Made by a program: the position numbers and the translations under genes. Shown here piece after piece: positions 8,150 to 17,126 of a stretch of DNA of 64,000 bases. Origin of the DNA: Bacillota bacterium (GTDB lineage: Bacteria > Bacillota > Bacilli > Paenibacillales > Paenibacillaceae); the NCBI GenBank assembly GCA_023386495.1, contig JAEWJS010000032.1, positions 3,591 to 67,590 of the forward strand, in the 5' to 3' direction. How positions within the stretch are numbered: position 1 is the first letter of the stretch; every line of letters begins with the position of its first letter. The notes beneath the pieces were generated by a model, which made no database searches, had not been told where the DNA came from, and saw nothing but the letters and a program-made list of their open reading frames with translations.

Positions 8150-10000
8150 ATGAATCGAAGTACGCAGCCGCATCGGCCGGGCGGCAGGCGAAGCATTCGG
8201 ATGCGGCGCATCGCGCTGTTGGGCGTAGGCGCAGTTATCGTCGCGGGACTGTATATCGGAAGGTTGGCAACGCTTCAAGTACCGAGCTTCTACGCGCCTG
8301 CCGACTCGCAGTTGGCGGTACATGCTGTCCGGCAGCGCCAGAACGGATTGGTGCTGGATTCGGGAAGAGGCCGAATCGTCGATCGCCATGGGGACGCGAT
8401 TGCCGGTGTCGAGATACGCGCGTTAGCTGCGTTCCCGCTGCCGGTAGAGCGGCGCGGTGCGCCGGGGCAGCTCGAAGCGCTAGCGGATGCTCTGGACGCG
8501 GATGCCGAGTCATTGTCGGAATGGCTGACAAGCTTGCGGGAGCCCGAGCTGTGGCGCGGAACGGCGATAGTACCGGCCGGCGGCCGTGCGGGACTTGCGC
8601 AACCCGTCAACCTGGGGCCGGAGGCGGAAGAGGCGGTACGGTCGGCTGGAGTTAACGGGGTGCATGTCGTTCCTTACACGCTTCGCTATCCGGAGCCGCA
8701 CGCTGCTGCGCAGGCGATCGGATTCGTCAGCCAGCATCCGGAGTATGTCGCGGAGCTCTATGCATCGGAGCTTGCGCAGGGGCGCATGAGGCTGACCGAT
8801 GCGGTAGGCGGGACCGGACTGGAGAAGTCGCTTGACCGCCTGATTCGCGGAGCCGGGCGTACGGTGGCTTATCAGTCGGGCCATACGCCAGAGATCCGAA
8901 TTGCCCGGCCGGACAATCCGTATTATCCGCTAACGGCGGTCACGACGCTGGATATCGAGCTGACGCATAAGCTGGAGTCCTATGCGGAGCAAGCGGGCCT
9001 TGCGAAGGGTGCCATTGTCGTGCTGGATGCGGCGAATGGGGATATTGTCGCGATGGTATCGAGGCCGTCATACGATCCGCATCGCATCGAAGCGGATATG
9101 GCCGCAACCGCGAATCATGCCCTGCGAGCCGTTGCGCCGGGCTCGATCTTCAAGCTCGTGACGGAGGCGGCGGCGCTCGATGCGAAGCTCGCCTCGCCGG
9201 GCGAGCTCTTCCACTGCGACGGTGAGCATGAGAAGTACGGGCTGTCCTGCTGGCTTGAAGGCGGACACGGGACACTGACATTGCAGGAGGCGCTCGCGCA
9301 GTCCTGCAATGTCGCATTCGCGCAATTGGCGGAGCGCCTCAGCGCCTCGCAGCTGGAGCAGACCGCAGATCGACTCGGTATTGGCCGCCTTGTCGGATGG
9401 AGCGATGCGGGAGGGGCGATCGGGGCCGCGCTGCGCCCAATGGGCGAGGAAGAGATGGGCCGCGTCTTCAGCGGACAGCACACGGAACATGACAGCGGCG
9501 TGCTGGCGCAGACAGGGATCGGTCAGCGCGACGCCGCGGTCACGCCGCTGCAAGCGGCGAACCTTGTCGTGACGCTGCTGCACCACGGCGAGGTTCATGC
9601 TCCGCGGCTCGTGAGCGAGATTCGCTATGCGAACGGCCAGCGATTGGCCGGCCTGCCTGTCCAGGGCAGCATCTCGCAATACGGCACAATCGCGAGGCCG
9701 ACAGCGCGAACGCTGCTGCGCGGTATGGAGAAGGTCGTGAGCGAGGGGACGGGGAGGCAGCTACAGACCGCAAGTTGGCGGTTGGCAGGCAAGAGCGGAA
9801 CGGCACAAGCTTACGAGAACGGAAGACCGACGAATCATCAGTGGTTCATCGGCTACGGTCCGGTCGAATCCCCGCGCTATGCAGCGGCTGTGCTGGCAGA
9901 GCATAGGCCGGCCGATCGTGCCAACCAGGCGACCGCGATATTCGGCGGGGTCATGGATATAATTGCTGCGCATGAAGCAAGCTCCGCTGCCGTACGTTAA
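8150..10000 (+). CDS. Class B penicillin-binding protein (PbpI/YrrR-like transpeptidase)
   Basis: A 616-residue protein with one N-terminal membrane anchor (about 20-42), a PBP-dimer domain (GLVLDSGRGRIVDRHGD) and a transpeptidase domain. The three active-site motifs are present: S332-I-F-K, S385-C-N and K548-S-G-T. It cross-links peptidoglycan on the outer face of the membrane and should bind beta-lactams. The nearest match by position is B. subtilis pbpI (yrrR), which lies in the same yrr cluster, but the sequence alone does not separate it from other SpoVD/PbpA-like proteins. ATG 8150 is preceded by GGAGGTGG. The last codons form half of a terminator stem. Confidence 0.88.
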   Translation: MNRSTQPHRPGGRRSIRMRRIALLGVGAVIVAGLYIGRLATLQVPSFYAPADSQLAVHAVRQRQNGLVLDSGRGRIVDRHGDAIAGVEIRALAAFPLPVERRGAPGQLEALADALDADAESLSEWLTSLREPELWRGTAIVPAGGRAGLAQPVNLGPEAEEAVRSAGVNGVHVVPYTLRYPEPHAAAQAIGFVSQHPEYVAELYASELAQGRMRLTDAVGGTGLEKSLDRLIRGAGRTVAYQSGHTPEIRIARPDNPYYPLTAVTTLDIELTHKLESYAEQAGLAKGAIVVLDAANGDIVAMVSRPSYDPHRIEADMAATANHALRAVAPGSIFKLVTEAAALDAKLASPGELFHCDGEHEKYGLSCWLEGGHGTLTLQEALAQSCNVAFAQLAERLSASQLEQTADRLGIGRLVGWSDAGGAIGAALRPMGEEEMGRVFSGQHTEHDSGVLAQTGIGQRDAAVTPLQAANLVVTLLHHGEVHAPRLVSEIRYANGQRLAGLPVQGSISQYGTIARPTARTLLRGMEKVVSEGTGRQLQTASWRLAGKSGTAQAYENGRPTNHQWFIGYGPVESPRYAAAVLAEHRPADRANQATAIFGGVMDIIAAHEASSAAVR

Positions 10001-10012
10001 CGGCAGCGGAGC
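9981..10012 (+). terminator. Hairpin overlapping the PBP stop codon
   Basis: GCTCCGCTGCCGT (9981-9993) pairs perfectly with ACGGCAGCGGAGC (10000-10012) around a 6-base loop. It lies between the convergent PBP and permease genes and could act on both, but the T-runs on either side are weak. Confidence 0.6.
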
Positions 10013-10035
10013 TTATCATGACAGCTTATGGTCGG

Positions 10036-11163
10036 CTAGGACACCGATGGCGGCGGATCGGCAGGCTTGTCGGGCGGCGCATCGAACTCGCCCTTGGGCG
10101 CGCGTATCCAGCGGTGCAGATATTGTTGATCGTACAGCGCTTTAATCAAGATCACGAGTATTGGCGACAAGATTACGCCCGCGACGCCGAACAGCGACAG
10201 CGAGATGATCATGAATACCAGCATGGTGTAGGCGGACACGCCGAGCGTATCGCCGGTGATCTTGGGCTCGAGAAGCTGACGCGTCAGCAGCACGACGCCT
10301 AAGATGACAGATAGCCAAATGGCAAGCGTCGTCTGGCCGGCAATGAACAAATAGATGATCCAAGGAATGAAGACGGTACTTACGCCCAAGAGCGGCAGAA
10401 CATCGGCGATGGCTGCGAGTACGGCTATCGTGAAGGCGTTGTTGACGCCAAGAATGAGCAGGGCAGCGAGCACGACGACGAACGTGATCGTGATCAGAAT
10501 CAATTGCGACTTCAAATATCCGCCGATGCCGACAAGGACATTGTCCTTCAGAAAGTAGAACGCCTTCTTGAACGTCTTGGGCGTCTTCTCTTCAGCCGAG
10601 CGTTTCCAGTTATCGATCTCGACGCTCAAGAAGTAAGCCAGGATGATGCCGATGCCGAAGTTCAACACAAATGCGGAGAAGGAGGATAGGACGCCGACGA
10701 ACCCTTTCAAGAAGCGGGAGGCGAAGTCGGAGCCCCACTTGGTGATGTCATTGATAATATTCTGCGAATTCTCAACGATGTCCGGCGGCAGCGCGGTAAT
10801 GCGGCCTTGCGCCCATGCGATAAGCTCGGTAGCCTGGGCCGTGAATTGCGACTGATAAGCCGGCAACCGATCTGCCAGTTCCGCTACCTCGTTCGCGACG
10901 AGCACGCCGGCCCCGACGAATGCGCCGAGGATGACAAGCGTAAAAAACAATATGCTGATCGCGGAAGCGATGGATTTGCTAATGCCGATGCGATTCAGCC
11001 GTCGGGCGATCGGTTCGATGCAAGCAAAGATCAGGAACGATAGGAATACCGGCGTCGCGATCTTGTAGAGGTAACTGAATGTGAACATGATCAGCCATAC
11101 GGTAAGCGCGATGAGCGCGATATCGAATGCAGTGCGCCAATACTTCTGATAAAAAGTGAGCAT
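10036..11163 (-). CDS. AI-2E family transporter (PerM/YdbI-like permease)
   Basis: A 375-residue polytopic membrane protein with several hydrophobic helices at the N-terminus, an extracellular loop, and the conserved C-terminal permease core (LAYFLSVEIDNWK, GVNNAFTIAVLAAIADVLPLLG, LLTRQLLEPKITGDTLGVS). Families of this kind include putative autoinducer-2 exporters and Na+/H+ antiporters; the substrate here cannot be told. ATG 11163 is preferred over an upstream ATG at 11202: it has AAGGGGA at a normal distance, and the promoter predicted at 11208-11237 would start transcription close to or inside the longer form. It converges on the PBP gene. Confidence 0.88.
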   Translation of the reverse strand: MLTFYQKYWRTAFDIALIALTVWLIMFTFSYLYKIATPVFLSFLIFACIEPIARRLNRIGISKSIASAISILFFTLVILGAFVGAGVLVANEVAELADRLPAYQSQFTAQATELIAWAQGRITALPPDIVENSQNIINDITKWGSDFASRFLKGFVGVLSSFSAFVLNFGIGIILAYFLSVEIDNWKRSAEEKTPKTFKKAFYFLKDNVLVGIGGYLKSQLILITITFVVVLAALLILGVNNAFTIAVLAAIADVLPLLGVSTVFIPWIIYLFIAGQTTLAIWLSVILGVVLLTRQLLEPKITGDTLGVSAYTMLVFMIISLSLFGVAGVILSPILVILIKALYDQQYLHRWIRAPKGEFDAPPDKPADPPPSVS

Positions 11164-11207
11164 GTCTATTCCCCTTCGTCTCGATTCGTCTATCTGGAAC
11201 ATATTGT

Positions 11208-11237
11208 ACTATAGATTTAATTAACCGCCTATTACAA
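11208..11237 (-). promoter_or_regulatory. Sigma-A-type promoter of the AI-2E family transporter gene
   Basis: On the minus strand TTGTAA (11237-11232) and TATAGT (11213-11208) are separated by 18 bases, giving a short leader ahead of ATG 11163. Confidence 0.55.
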
Positions 11238-11244
11238 TATAAGA

Positions 11245-11255
11245 TATGCTACAAT
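11245..11255 (+). promoter_or_regulatory. Extended -10 promoter candidate for the polysaccharide deacetylase
   Basis: TATGCTACAAT (11245-11255) has the TGN-TACAAT form of an extended -10. No good -35 is seen. It would give a leader of about 240 bases. Confidence 0.35.
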
Positions 11256-11261
11256 AGAAGG

Positions 11262-11490
11262 TGCCGTTTGTGATCACGAAGCGTCTCAAGGAGCGTGTCC
11301 GACATCGAATCTTGAACGCTGTCGAAAGTTCCGGTGCTCACGTAGGTACAGCCTACAAGCATATGCTTCCGATGTGCGTTTCCTACGGAAACGCTGGAGC
11401 TCCTCAATTGCTACCATCGTCCAACCTTCGAAGATAGCGACAACCGGTCTTTTTGAAATTGTACCTTAAGCAGCGTCATAATCGAATTAG
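11262..11490 (+). other. Gene-free leader with serial hairpins, ahead of the deacetylase
   Basis: This 340-base gap between divergent genes holds a run of short perfect inverted repeats: GTAGG/CCTAC (11342-11356), AAGCATATGCTT (11357-11368), GCGTTTCC-tac-GGAAACGC (11376-11394) and GGAGCTCC (11396-11403). It also holds the motif shared with 607-638 (11268-11300). I recognise no known riboswitch. It may be a structured leader or a copy of a dispersed intergenic element. Confidence 0.35.
11268..11300 (+). repeat. Copy B of a short shared intergenic motif
   Basis: TTGTGATCACGAAGC (11268-11282), 12 bases, then GTGTCC (11295-11300). It matches copy A at 607-638. Confidence 0.35.
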
Positions 11491-11503
11491 TGGGGATCGA
11501 TCG

Positions 11504-12916
11504 ATGGAGAATATCGTACTATGGGGCTTCTATCTGTTGACTTTCTATGCGTTTCTCCCCGGCTTTATTAGCCGCACGTTCGGCTTCCGCGTCTTCAAGA
11601 AGGGACGAGCGGAACGGGAAATCGCGCTGACCTTCGACGATGGGCCTGATCCGCATTACACGCCGCTGCTGCTCGACTTGCTCAAGCGGCATAACGCGAA
11701 GGCTACGTTCTTCGTCGTCGGCATCAATGCGGAGCGCCACCCGGACATACTCGCCAGAATGGCGAACGAAGGCCATGTCATCGGCATTCATAACTATATT
11801 CATAAGAGCAACTGGCTTATGCGGCCAGGGACGGTCAAGAAGCAGATTCACCGGACGGGGGATATTATCAAGCGCGCAACCGGCGAGCGTCCCGTCTACT
11901 ATCGTCCACCGTGGGGCATCGTGAATTTATTCGACTTCTCGAATTTGGGCTACCTGCAGATCATTCTCTGGTCCGCGATGTTCGGCGACTGGCGGCTGCG
12001 AGTCGGCGCCGATCGATTGACGCAGCGGATGATGAAGAAGCTGCGCCCGGGCGAGGTTGTGCTGCTCCATGATTGCGGCACGACGTTCGGCGCGGACGAA
12101 CATGCACCGGCGCAGATGCTGACTGCGCTAGAACGGTACTTGGAGGCCGGCGAAGCGCGCGGCTATCGATTCGTAACGATCAAGGAGCTGATAGCGGTGA
12201 CGGACAAGGCACGTACGGCAGCGCGCGGCACGGCGAAGCTCGGCGTGCTGAAGCGGGCAGCGGTCAAGCTGTGGATGACTTGGGAAAAATGCTTCAACTT
12301 CCTGTTCCGCATTGTAGATATCGGCGACGGCTCGATTTTTCACTATCGCATTCGGCCTTATCACGGCGAGACGCTTAAGCTGGAGGACGGCAACGAAATT
12401 CGATCGAAGGACAAAGTCGTCGAGCTGCACCTGGATAACGAGAAGCTGCTTCAGGTCATGTTGAATTCGCGGTCCGTTCTGCAGAGCGCGATTCAGCTCA
12501 TCCGAGAGGTAGACCGCGCCATGCCGAAGCTTGCCAAGCATATGGAAGGGCGCAAGGAATTCGACGATGTAGCCGGGTTGTACGGCGTCAGCATGATGCA
12601 TCGGGGCCCGGAAGCATTCGGGTTCAGCGTCCTGCAGCTGCCCAAGGGTTTGTTCAGCTTCTTCACGAGGTATTACCTGCGGCTGCTGATGGTTGTGCTT
12701 CATCCCGGGGGCAAGGAGCGGATGCGGGGCAAGAACGAGACGATGGTGCCGCATATTATGGCGATGTCGATGGCGGAATTCAATCGCAGATATGCCGCCG
12801 GAGGCGGAGGCATGTCGGCTCCGAAGCAGAAGGCAAAGTCGGCAGAAGCCGAGCTCGAAGAAATTGCGTTAGTCGAGTACGACCGTCATGGCGTGTCGGT
12901 ACCGAGCAATGGCTGA
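11504..12916 (+). CDS. Polysaccharide deacetylase (NodB domain) with YkoP-like C-terminal domain
   Basis: A 470-residue protein with an N-terminal hydrophobic anchor and a NodB-fold carbohydrate esterase 4 domain: TFDDGPD (metal and base aspartates), H-N-Y-I-H, RPPWG and VLLHD. It should remove N-acetyl groups from a cell-wall or extracellular polysaccharide using a divalent metal. The last 200 residues (from about VKLWMTWEKCFNF) form a separate alpha-rich domain resembling the YkoP-like partner seen in other Firmicutes deacetylases; its role is unknown. ATG 11504 has GGGGA at 11492-11496; the TTG at 11453 is less likely. It ends at a strong bidirectional terminator facing ilvD. Confidence 0.88.
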   Translation: MENIVLWGFYLLTFYAFLPGFISRTFGFRVFKKGRAEREIALTFDDGPDPHYTPLLLDLLKRHNAKATFFVVGINAERHPDILARMANEGHVIGIHNYIHKSNWLMRPGTVKKQIHRTGDIIKRATGERPVYYRPPWGIVNLFDFSNLGYLQIILWSAMFGDWRLRVGADRLTQRMMKKLRPGEVVLLHDCGTTFGADEHAPAQMLTALERYLEAGEARGYRFVTIKELIAVTDKARTAARGTAKLGVLKRAAVKLWMTWEKCFNFLFRIVDIGDGSIFHYRIRPYHGETLKLEDGNEIRSKDKVVELHLDNEKLLQVMLNSRSVLQSAIQLIREVDRAMPKLAKHMEGRKEFDDVAGLYGVSMMHRGPEAFGFSVLQLPKGLFSFFTRYYLRLLMVVLHPGGKERMRGKNETMVPHIMAMSMAEFNRRYAAGGGGMSAPKQKAKSAEAELEEIALVEYDRHGVSVPSNG

Positions 12917-13009
12917 TGGCGATGTGGGAATGCAAGGCAACTAGGAAACAGGTAAGACACGCAGTTATTTCGATTCATGCATGCAGTTAAGCTTCCCAAT
13001 ATCCGAATA

Positions 13010-13046
13010 AACAAGAGGCGTCTCCGCGAAGGAGACGCCTCTTGTT
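13010..13046. terminator. Bidirectional terminator between deacetylase and ilvD
   Basis: AACAAGAGGCGTCTCC (13010-13025) pairs perfectly with 13031-13046 around a 5-base loop. The genes on both sides converge on it. Confidence 0.85.
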
Positions 13047-13073
13047 CATGCTGCTTATAGCAAATGCCATTGC

Positions 13074-14756
13074 TTACATCTTCATAACGCCGCCCATGCT
13101 GGCGTTCGTGACCAGGTGGGAGTACCGGGCGAGATAGCCGCGCGTAATCTTCGGCTCGAAGCCCGGCCATGCCGCACGGCGCTTCTCCATCTCTTCGTCG
13201 CTGATCAAGACGTTCATGGAGCGATTGTTCATGTCGAGCTCGACGATATCGCCGTCCTGGACGAAAGCGATCGGTCCGCCTTCTGCCGCTTCTGGCGAGA
13301 CATGGCCGATGCTGATGCCGCGGGAGGCGCCGGAGAAACGGCCGTCCGTGACCAAGCCGACCTTCGCGCCGAGGCCCATGCCGACGATCTGCGATGTCGG
13401 TGCCAGCATCTCAGGCATGCCTGGGCCGCCCTTCGGTCCTTCGTAACGGATAATGACGACATGGCCTTCCTTGATCTTGCCGCCTGCGATGCCTGCGAGC
13501 GCCTCGTCTTGGGAGTCGAAGCAGATGGCTGGGCCCTTGTGGTAGCCGCCAACCGACGCGTCGACTGCGCCGACCTTGATGATCGCACCTTCAGGCGCGA
13601 TATTGCCGAACAAGACGGCCAGCCCGCCGCGTTCGCTGTGGGGGTTATCCAATGGATGGATGACATCGGTATCCTTGATCTCGCAGCCGGCAACGTTCTC
13701 GCGAAGCGTCTTGCCCGTAACGGTGATGCAGTCGCCCTTCAAGGCGTCCGGCTTCTTCAAGAGCTCGTTAATGATCGCGGATACGCCGCCTGCATTATGG
13801 ACATCCTCAATGTGGTAATCCGATGCAGGAGCGATCTTCGCCAGATGCGGCACGCGCTCCGCTACTTCGTTAATGCGGGAAATCGGATATTCGAAGCCGG
13901 CTTCGCGTGCCAGCGCAAGCGTGTGGAGAACCGTATTCGTCGAGCCGCCCATGGCCATGTCGAGCGCGAAGGCATTGTCGATCGCGTCCATCGTTACGAT
14001 GTCGCGCGGCTTGATGTCGGCCTTGATGAGCTCCATCAGTTGGCGTGCGGACTGCTTCACGAAGTCGCGGCGTTCAGGCGCAACCGCCAGAATCGTGCCG
14101 TTGCCGGGCAGTGCCAGTCCGAGGCCTTCCGCGAGGCAGTTCATCGAGTTGGCGGTGAACATGCCGGAGCAGGAACCGCAAGTCGGGCAGCCGTACGCTT
14201 CCAGCTCGTGCAGGCCCTTATCGTCGATCTTGCCTGCCTGGTAAGCGCCGACGCCTTCGAACACGCTCGCGAGCGAGATCGAACGGCCGTCAGACGTCTT
14301 GCCGGCCTTCATCGGGCCGCCGCTGACGAAGATGGTCGGGATATTGACGCGCAAGGCGCCCATCATCATGCCCGGCGTAATCTTGTCGCAGTTCGGGATG
14401 CAGACCATGCCGTCGAACCAGTGCGCATTGACGACGGTCTCGACCGAATCGGCGATGATCTCGCGGCTCGCGAGCGAGTAGCGCATGCCGATATGACCCA
14501 TGGCGATGCCATCGTCTACGCCGATCGTGTTGAACTCGAACGGCACGCCGCCCGCTTCACGAATCGCTTCCTTAACGAGCTTGCCGAATTCCTGCAGATG
14601 CACATGGCCCGGAACGATGTCGATGTATGAATTGCAGACCGCGATGAACGGTTTGCCGAAGTCCTCTTCCTTAACGCCTGCTGCACGCAGCAAGCTGCGA
14701 TGCGGCGCGCGATCGAAGCCTTTTTTGATCATGTCGGATCTCATTTTCTGTGCCAC
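13074..14756 (-). CDS. ilvD: Dihydroxy-acid dehydratase
   Basis: A 560-residue enzyme of the IlvD/Edd family. It dehydrates 2,3-dihydroxy-3-methylbutanoate and its isoleucine-pathway homologue in valine, leucine and isoleucine synthesis. The cluster cysteines are in [16 protein letters not shown] and [19 protein letters not shown], and the C-terminal part has the usual [14 protein letters not shown]. Length is normal. The start is GTG 14756, with GGGAGGG seven bases upstream. It is single here, not in an ilv-leu operon. I saw no T-box in the short divergent gap before it. Confidence 0.97.
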   Translation of the reverse strand: MAQKMRSDMIKKGFDRAPHRSLLRAAGVKEEDFGKPFIAVCNSYIDIVPGHVHLQEFGKLVKEAIREAGGVPFEFNTIGVDDGIAMGHIGMRYSLASREIIADSVETVVNAHWFDGMVCIPNCDKITPGMMMGALRVNIPTIFVSGGPMKAGKTSDGRSISLASVFEGVGAYQAGKIDDKGLHELEAYGCPTCGSCSGMFTANSMNCLAEGLGLALPGNGTILAVAPERRDFVKQSARQLMELIKADIKPRDIVTMDAIDNAFALDMAMGGSTNTVLHTLALAREAGFEYPISRINEVAERVPHLAKIAPASDYHIEDVHNAGGVSAIINELLKKPDALKGDCITVTGKTLRENVAGCEIKDTDVIHPLDNPHSERGGLAVLFGNIAPEGAIIKVGAVDASVGGYHKGPAICFDSQDEALAGIAGGKIKEGHVVIIRYEGPKGGPGMPEMLAPTSQIVGMGLGAKVGLVTDGRFSGASRGISIGHVSPEAAEGGPIAFVQDGDIVELDMNNRSMNVLISDEEMEKRRAAWPGFEPKITRGYLARYSHLVTNASMGGVMKM

Positions 14757-14791
14757 AATAGTTCCCTCCCATAGGTTCGTCCATACCCTTC

Positions 14792-14820
14792 AGTTTAGCA
14801 TATGAGCCCTCCATTGACTA
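14792..14820 (-). promoter_or_regulatory. Promoter candidate for ilvD
   Basis: On the minus strand TAGTCA (14820-14815), 17 bases, then TAAACT (14797-14792) preceded by TGC, an extended -10 arrangement. Confidence 0.35.
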
Positions 14821-14853
14821 GTGAACGCATAGCAGGTCTGCATAATTCCATCG

Positions 14854-14882
14854 TTGTATGGCGCTGCAAATATGGGTATAAT
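14854..14882 (+). promoter_or_regulatory. Sigma-A promoter of the DHH phosphoesterase gene
   Basis: TTGTAT (14854-14859), 17 bases, then a perfect TATAAT (14877-14882), about 55 bases before the start codon. Confidence 0.7.
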
Positions 14883-14936
14883 GATCCATATACTTATTTA
14901 TGTTCCGTTCATTCGAACTAGGAGGCAAGAAGAACG

Positions 14937-15851
14937 ATGCGATTAATCACGCGTTCCGATTTTGACGGGTTGGTATGTGCCATGCTGTTCAAGAAGCTGG
15001 GCATGGTGGACGAGATGAAGTTCGTGCATCCCAAGGATATGCAGGACGGCATTATTGAAGTCAATGCGAATGACATCTTGGCGAACGTACCTTACGTGGC
15101 GGGCTGCGGCCTGTGGTTCGACCATCACTCGAGCGAATTGGCGCGCACGGGCACGGAATTCGAATTCGAGGGCGAAGTACGCGTAGCGCCGAGCGCGGCG
15201 CGCGTCGTCTACGATTACTACGGCGGCAAGGAGAAGTTCGGCGATATCGACGATATTATGGCCGGTGTCGACAAGGCGGATGCGGCGCAGTTCTCCGCGC
15301 AAGACGTGCTTGAGCCGCAAGGCTGGGACCTGTTGTCGTTCATCATGGATGCGCGTACCGGGCTCGGACGTTTTCGCGATTTTCGGATCAGCAACTATCA
15401 GCTGATGGAGGATCTGGTCGATCACTGCATGGTGATGTCCGCGGACGAGATTCTGGAGCTGCCTGATGTCAAGGAACGCGTCGATCGGTATTACGAGCTG
15501 GATGCCGAATACCGCGCGATGCTGAAGCAGTATACGCGCACGGACGGGAATGTGATCATTACCGATCTGCGCGGCGTAGAGACGATCTACCCAGGCAATC
15601 GGTTCATGGTCTACGCGCTCTATCCGGAGCAGAACGTCTCGATCTGGACGATCGACGGCCGCAACAAGCAGAACTGCGTATTCGCCTGCGGGCACAGCAT
15701 CATCAATCGCACGTCGAAGACGAATATCGGCGATCTCATGCTTCTGTTCGGCGGCGGAGGCCACCAAGCTGCCGGTACTTGTCAGGTGCCGTATGAGGAA
15801 GCGGATGCGACGCTGGCGAAGCTCATCGACGCGATGAAGAAGAACGGTTAG
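14937..15851 (+). CDS. DHH family phosphoesterase
   Basis: A 304-residue cytosolic protein with the DHH metal motifs ITRSDFDGLVCA near the start and WFDHHSSE at about residue 60, and the C-terminal DHHA1 glycine motif LFGGGGHQAAGTCQ. The family includes exopolyphosphatases, nanoRNases and cyclic-dinucleotide phosphodiesterases. There is no PAS, GGDEF or CBS part, so it is not GdpP-like. The substrate cannot be told from sequence. ATG 14937 has AGGAGG upstream and a clear promoter at 14854-14882. It is monocistronic, ending at a terminator shared with the response regulator gene. Confidence 0.85.
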   Translation: MRLITRSDFDGLVCAMLFKKLGMVDEMKFVHPKDMQDGIIEVNANDILANVPYVAGCGLWFDHHSSELARTGTEFEFEGEVRVAPSAARVVYDYYGGKEKFGDIDDIMAGVDKADAAQFSAQDVLEPQGWDLLSFIMDARTGLGRFRDFRISNYQLMEDLVDHCMVMSADEILELPDVKERVDRYYELDAEYRAMLKQYTRTDGNVIITDLRGVETIYPGNRFMVYALYPEQNVSIWTIDGRNKQNCVFACGHSIINRTSKTNIGDLMLLFGGGGHQAAGTCQVPYEEADATLAKLIDAMKKNG

Positions 15852-15880
15852 CATAGGAATCGAAATGCCGCAATATAGAC

Positions 15881-15918
15881 GGCCCGCAGAACGCCAATCA
15901 TGGCGGCCTGCGGGCCTT
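15881..15918. terminator. Terminator between DHH gene and response regulator gene
   Basis: GGCCCGCAG (15881-15889) pairs with CTGCGGGCC (15908-15916), with an inner GCC/GGC pair. It separates convergent genes; the T-run is weak. Confidence 0.65.
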
Positions 15919-15938
15919 CGCTCTTGTCAATTATACCG

Positions 15939-17126
15939 TTACGTGTGCGCATGCTTGTCGCGGTAATCGTACGGACTCATCGCCTCATGGTTCTTGAACA
16001 CGCGGCTGAAGTGGGCGGAATCCGCATAGCCGACCTGGCTGCCGATCTCATAGATCTTGAGCTTGGTTGTGCGGAGCAGCTCCTTCGCCTTCTCCATCCG
16101 GACTCGCAGCAGCGCTTGCGTGAACGTCGTGCCGGTCTCGCCCTTGAATAAGGTACTGAGGTAGTTCGGGTTCAGATACAATCGTTCGGCTAGCCCGGAC
16201 AGCGTAAGCTCTTGATCGTATTCCGATTCGAGAATTTGCAGCGTCTGGCGGATCAAGTGATGCATGCCGTCCTCTTCCTGCTCGCCGGTGTCCAGCGCTT
16301 CGGCCGGCTGGCGATCATAGCCGAGCTTGCCGAGGCTCTGCCAGTACAAGGCGCCGACTTCCGACAACTGCTTCGCCGTGCCGCCTTCGCTAATTCGCAG
16401 CTCCTTGCGCAGCGTCGCGCGTACGGCTTCCTTGCATGCCGCGATCAAATCAGAGAGCGGGGGATGCTCGCCTTCCATGAAGACGATGCAGGTCAGATGG
16501 CTCTCTTCGACGAAGACCAGCGCGATGCCGTAGGGCTGCAGAACGTCGCCAAGCACGTTCTTCACCGCGAATCGGCCCATTCGCCCGCCGGCGGCGACAT
16601 CCTCGATCACGACGGTGAAGATGCCGATCTCGTCGAAGTCCGGGAACATATAGGCGTCGTAGTAGGGAAGCGGGAGCTCGTAGAGCAGATCCTGCACGCG
16701 CTTCTCGATCAGCGTCATCTCGCGGAGCCTGCTGATCCGCTCGCGCTCGCGGCGTCCGTTCATCGCGACCGCAACGCGGGCGATCGATTCACGCAGCGAT
16801 TGCACGGATACCGGCTTGAGCAAGTATTCCGACACGTGGCTGTGAATGGCGGCTCGCGCGTATTCGAATTCCGCATAACCCGTGAGCATGAAGATGACGA
16901 GATCAGGGTACCGTTCGCGTATGCGCCGCGCTAGCTGAATGCCGTCCATGCCGGGCATCTTAATATCCGTAATGACGAGCTCGAACGTGTCGTCCAGCAA
17001 GCGGAGCGCGTCCTCGCCGTCCTCAGCTTGCAGCACCTCATAGGATTCGTCGAATTGTCCGACGGTCAGTGCCATCGTCTCCCGAACGCCGGACTCGTCA
17101 TCCACGAGCAATATTCGCATGTTCAT
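15939..17126 (-). CDS. Response regulator with AraC-type DNA-binding domain (YesN type)
   Basis: A 395-residue cytosolic regulator. The N-terminal receiver domain has LLVDDES and the phospho-acceptor aspartate in LVITDIKMPGMDG. A middle region of about 160 residues is of unknown role. The C-terminal two-helix-turn-helix AraC domain (LSGLAERLYLNPNYLSTLFK, IGSQVGYADSAHFSRVF) binds DNA. Its ATG overlaps the stop of the upstream solute-binding protein gene by four bases (ATGA), so it belongs to the kinase-binding protein-regulator operon read on this strand. Targets are probably sugar-use genes but are not identified here. Confidence 0.93.
   Translation of the reverse strand: MNMRILLVDDESGVRETMALTVGQFDESYEVLQAEDGEDALRLLDDTFELVITDIKMPGMDGIQLARRIRERYPDLVIFMLTGYAEFEYARAAIHSHVSEYLLKPVSVQSLRESIARVAVAMNGRRERERISRLREMTLIEKRVQDLLYELPLPYYDAYMFPDFDEIGIFTVVIEDVAAGGRMGRFAVKNVLGDVLQPYGIALVFVEESHLTCIVFMEGEHPPLSDLIAACKEAVRATLRKELRISEGGTAKQLSEVGALYWQSLGKLGYDRQPAEALDTGEQEEDGMHHLIRQTLQILESEYDQELTLSGLAERLYLNPNYLSTLFKGETGTTFTQALLRVRMEKAKELLRTTKLKIYEIGSQVGYADSAHFSRVFKNHEAMSPYDYRDKHAHT

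Noticed and set aside
13116..14630. 504-codon open frame on the plus strand opposite ilvD
   Set aside because: It is a mirror frame of GC-rich ilvD codons. It has no ribosome-binding site or known domain, and ilvD itself is certain.
14757..14936. T-box or attenuator before ilvD
   Set aside because: The gap is short and shows no T-box sequence or terminator hairpin; only simple promoters were found.
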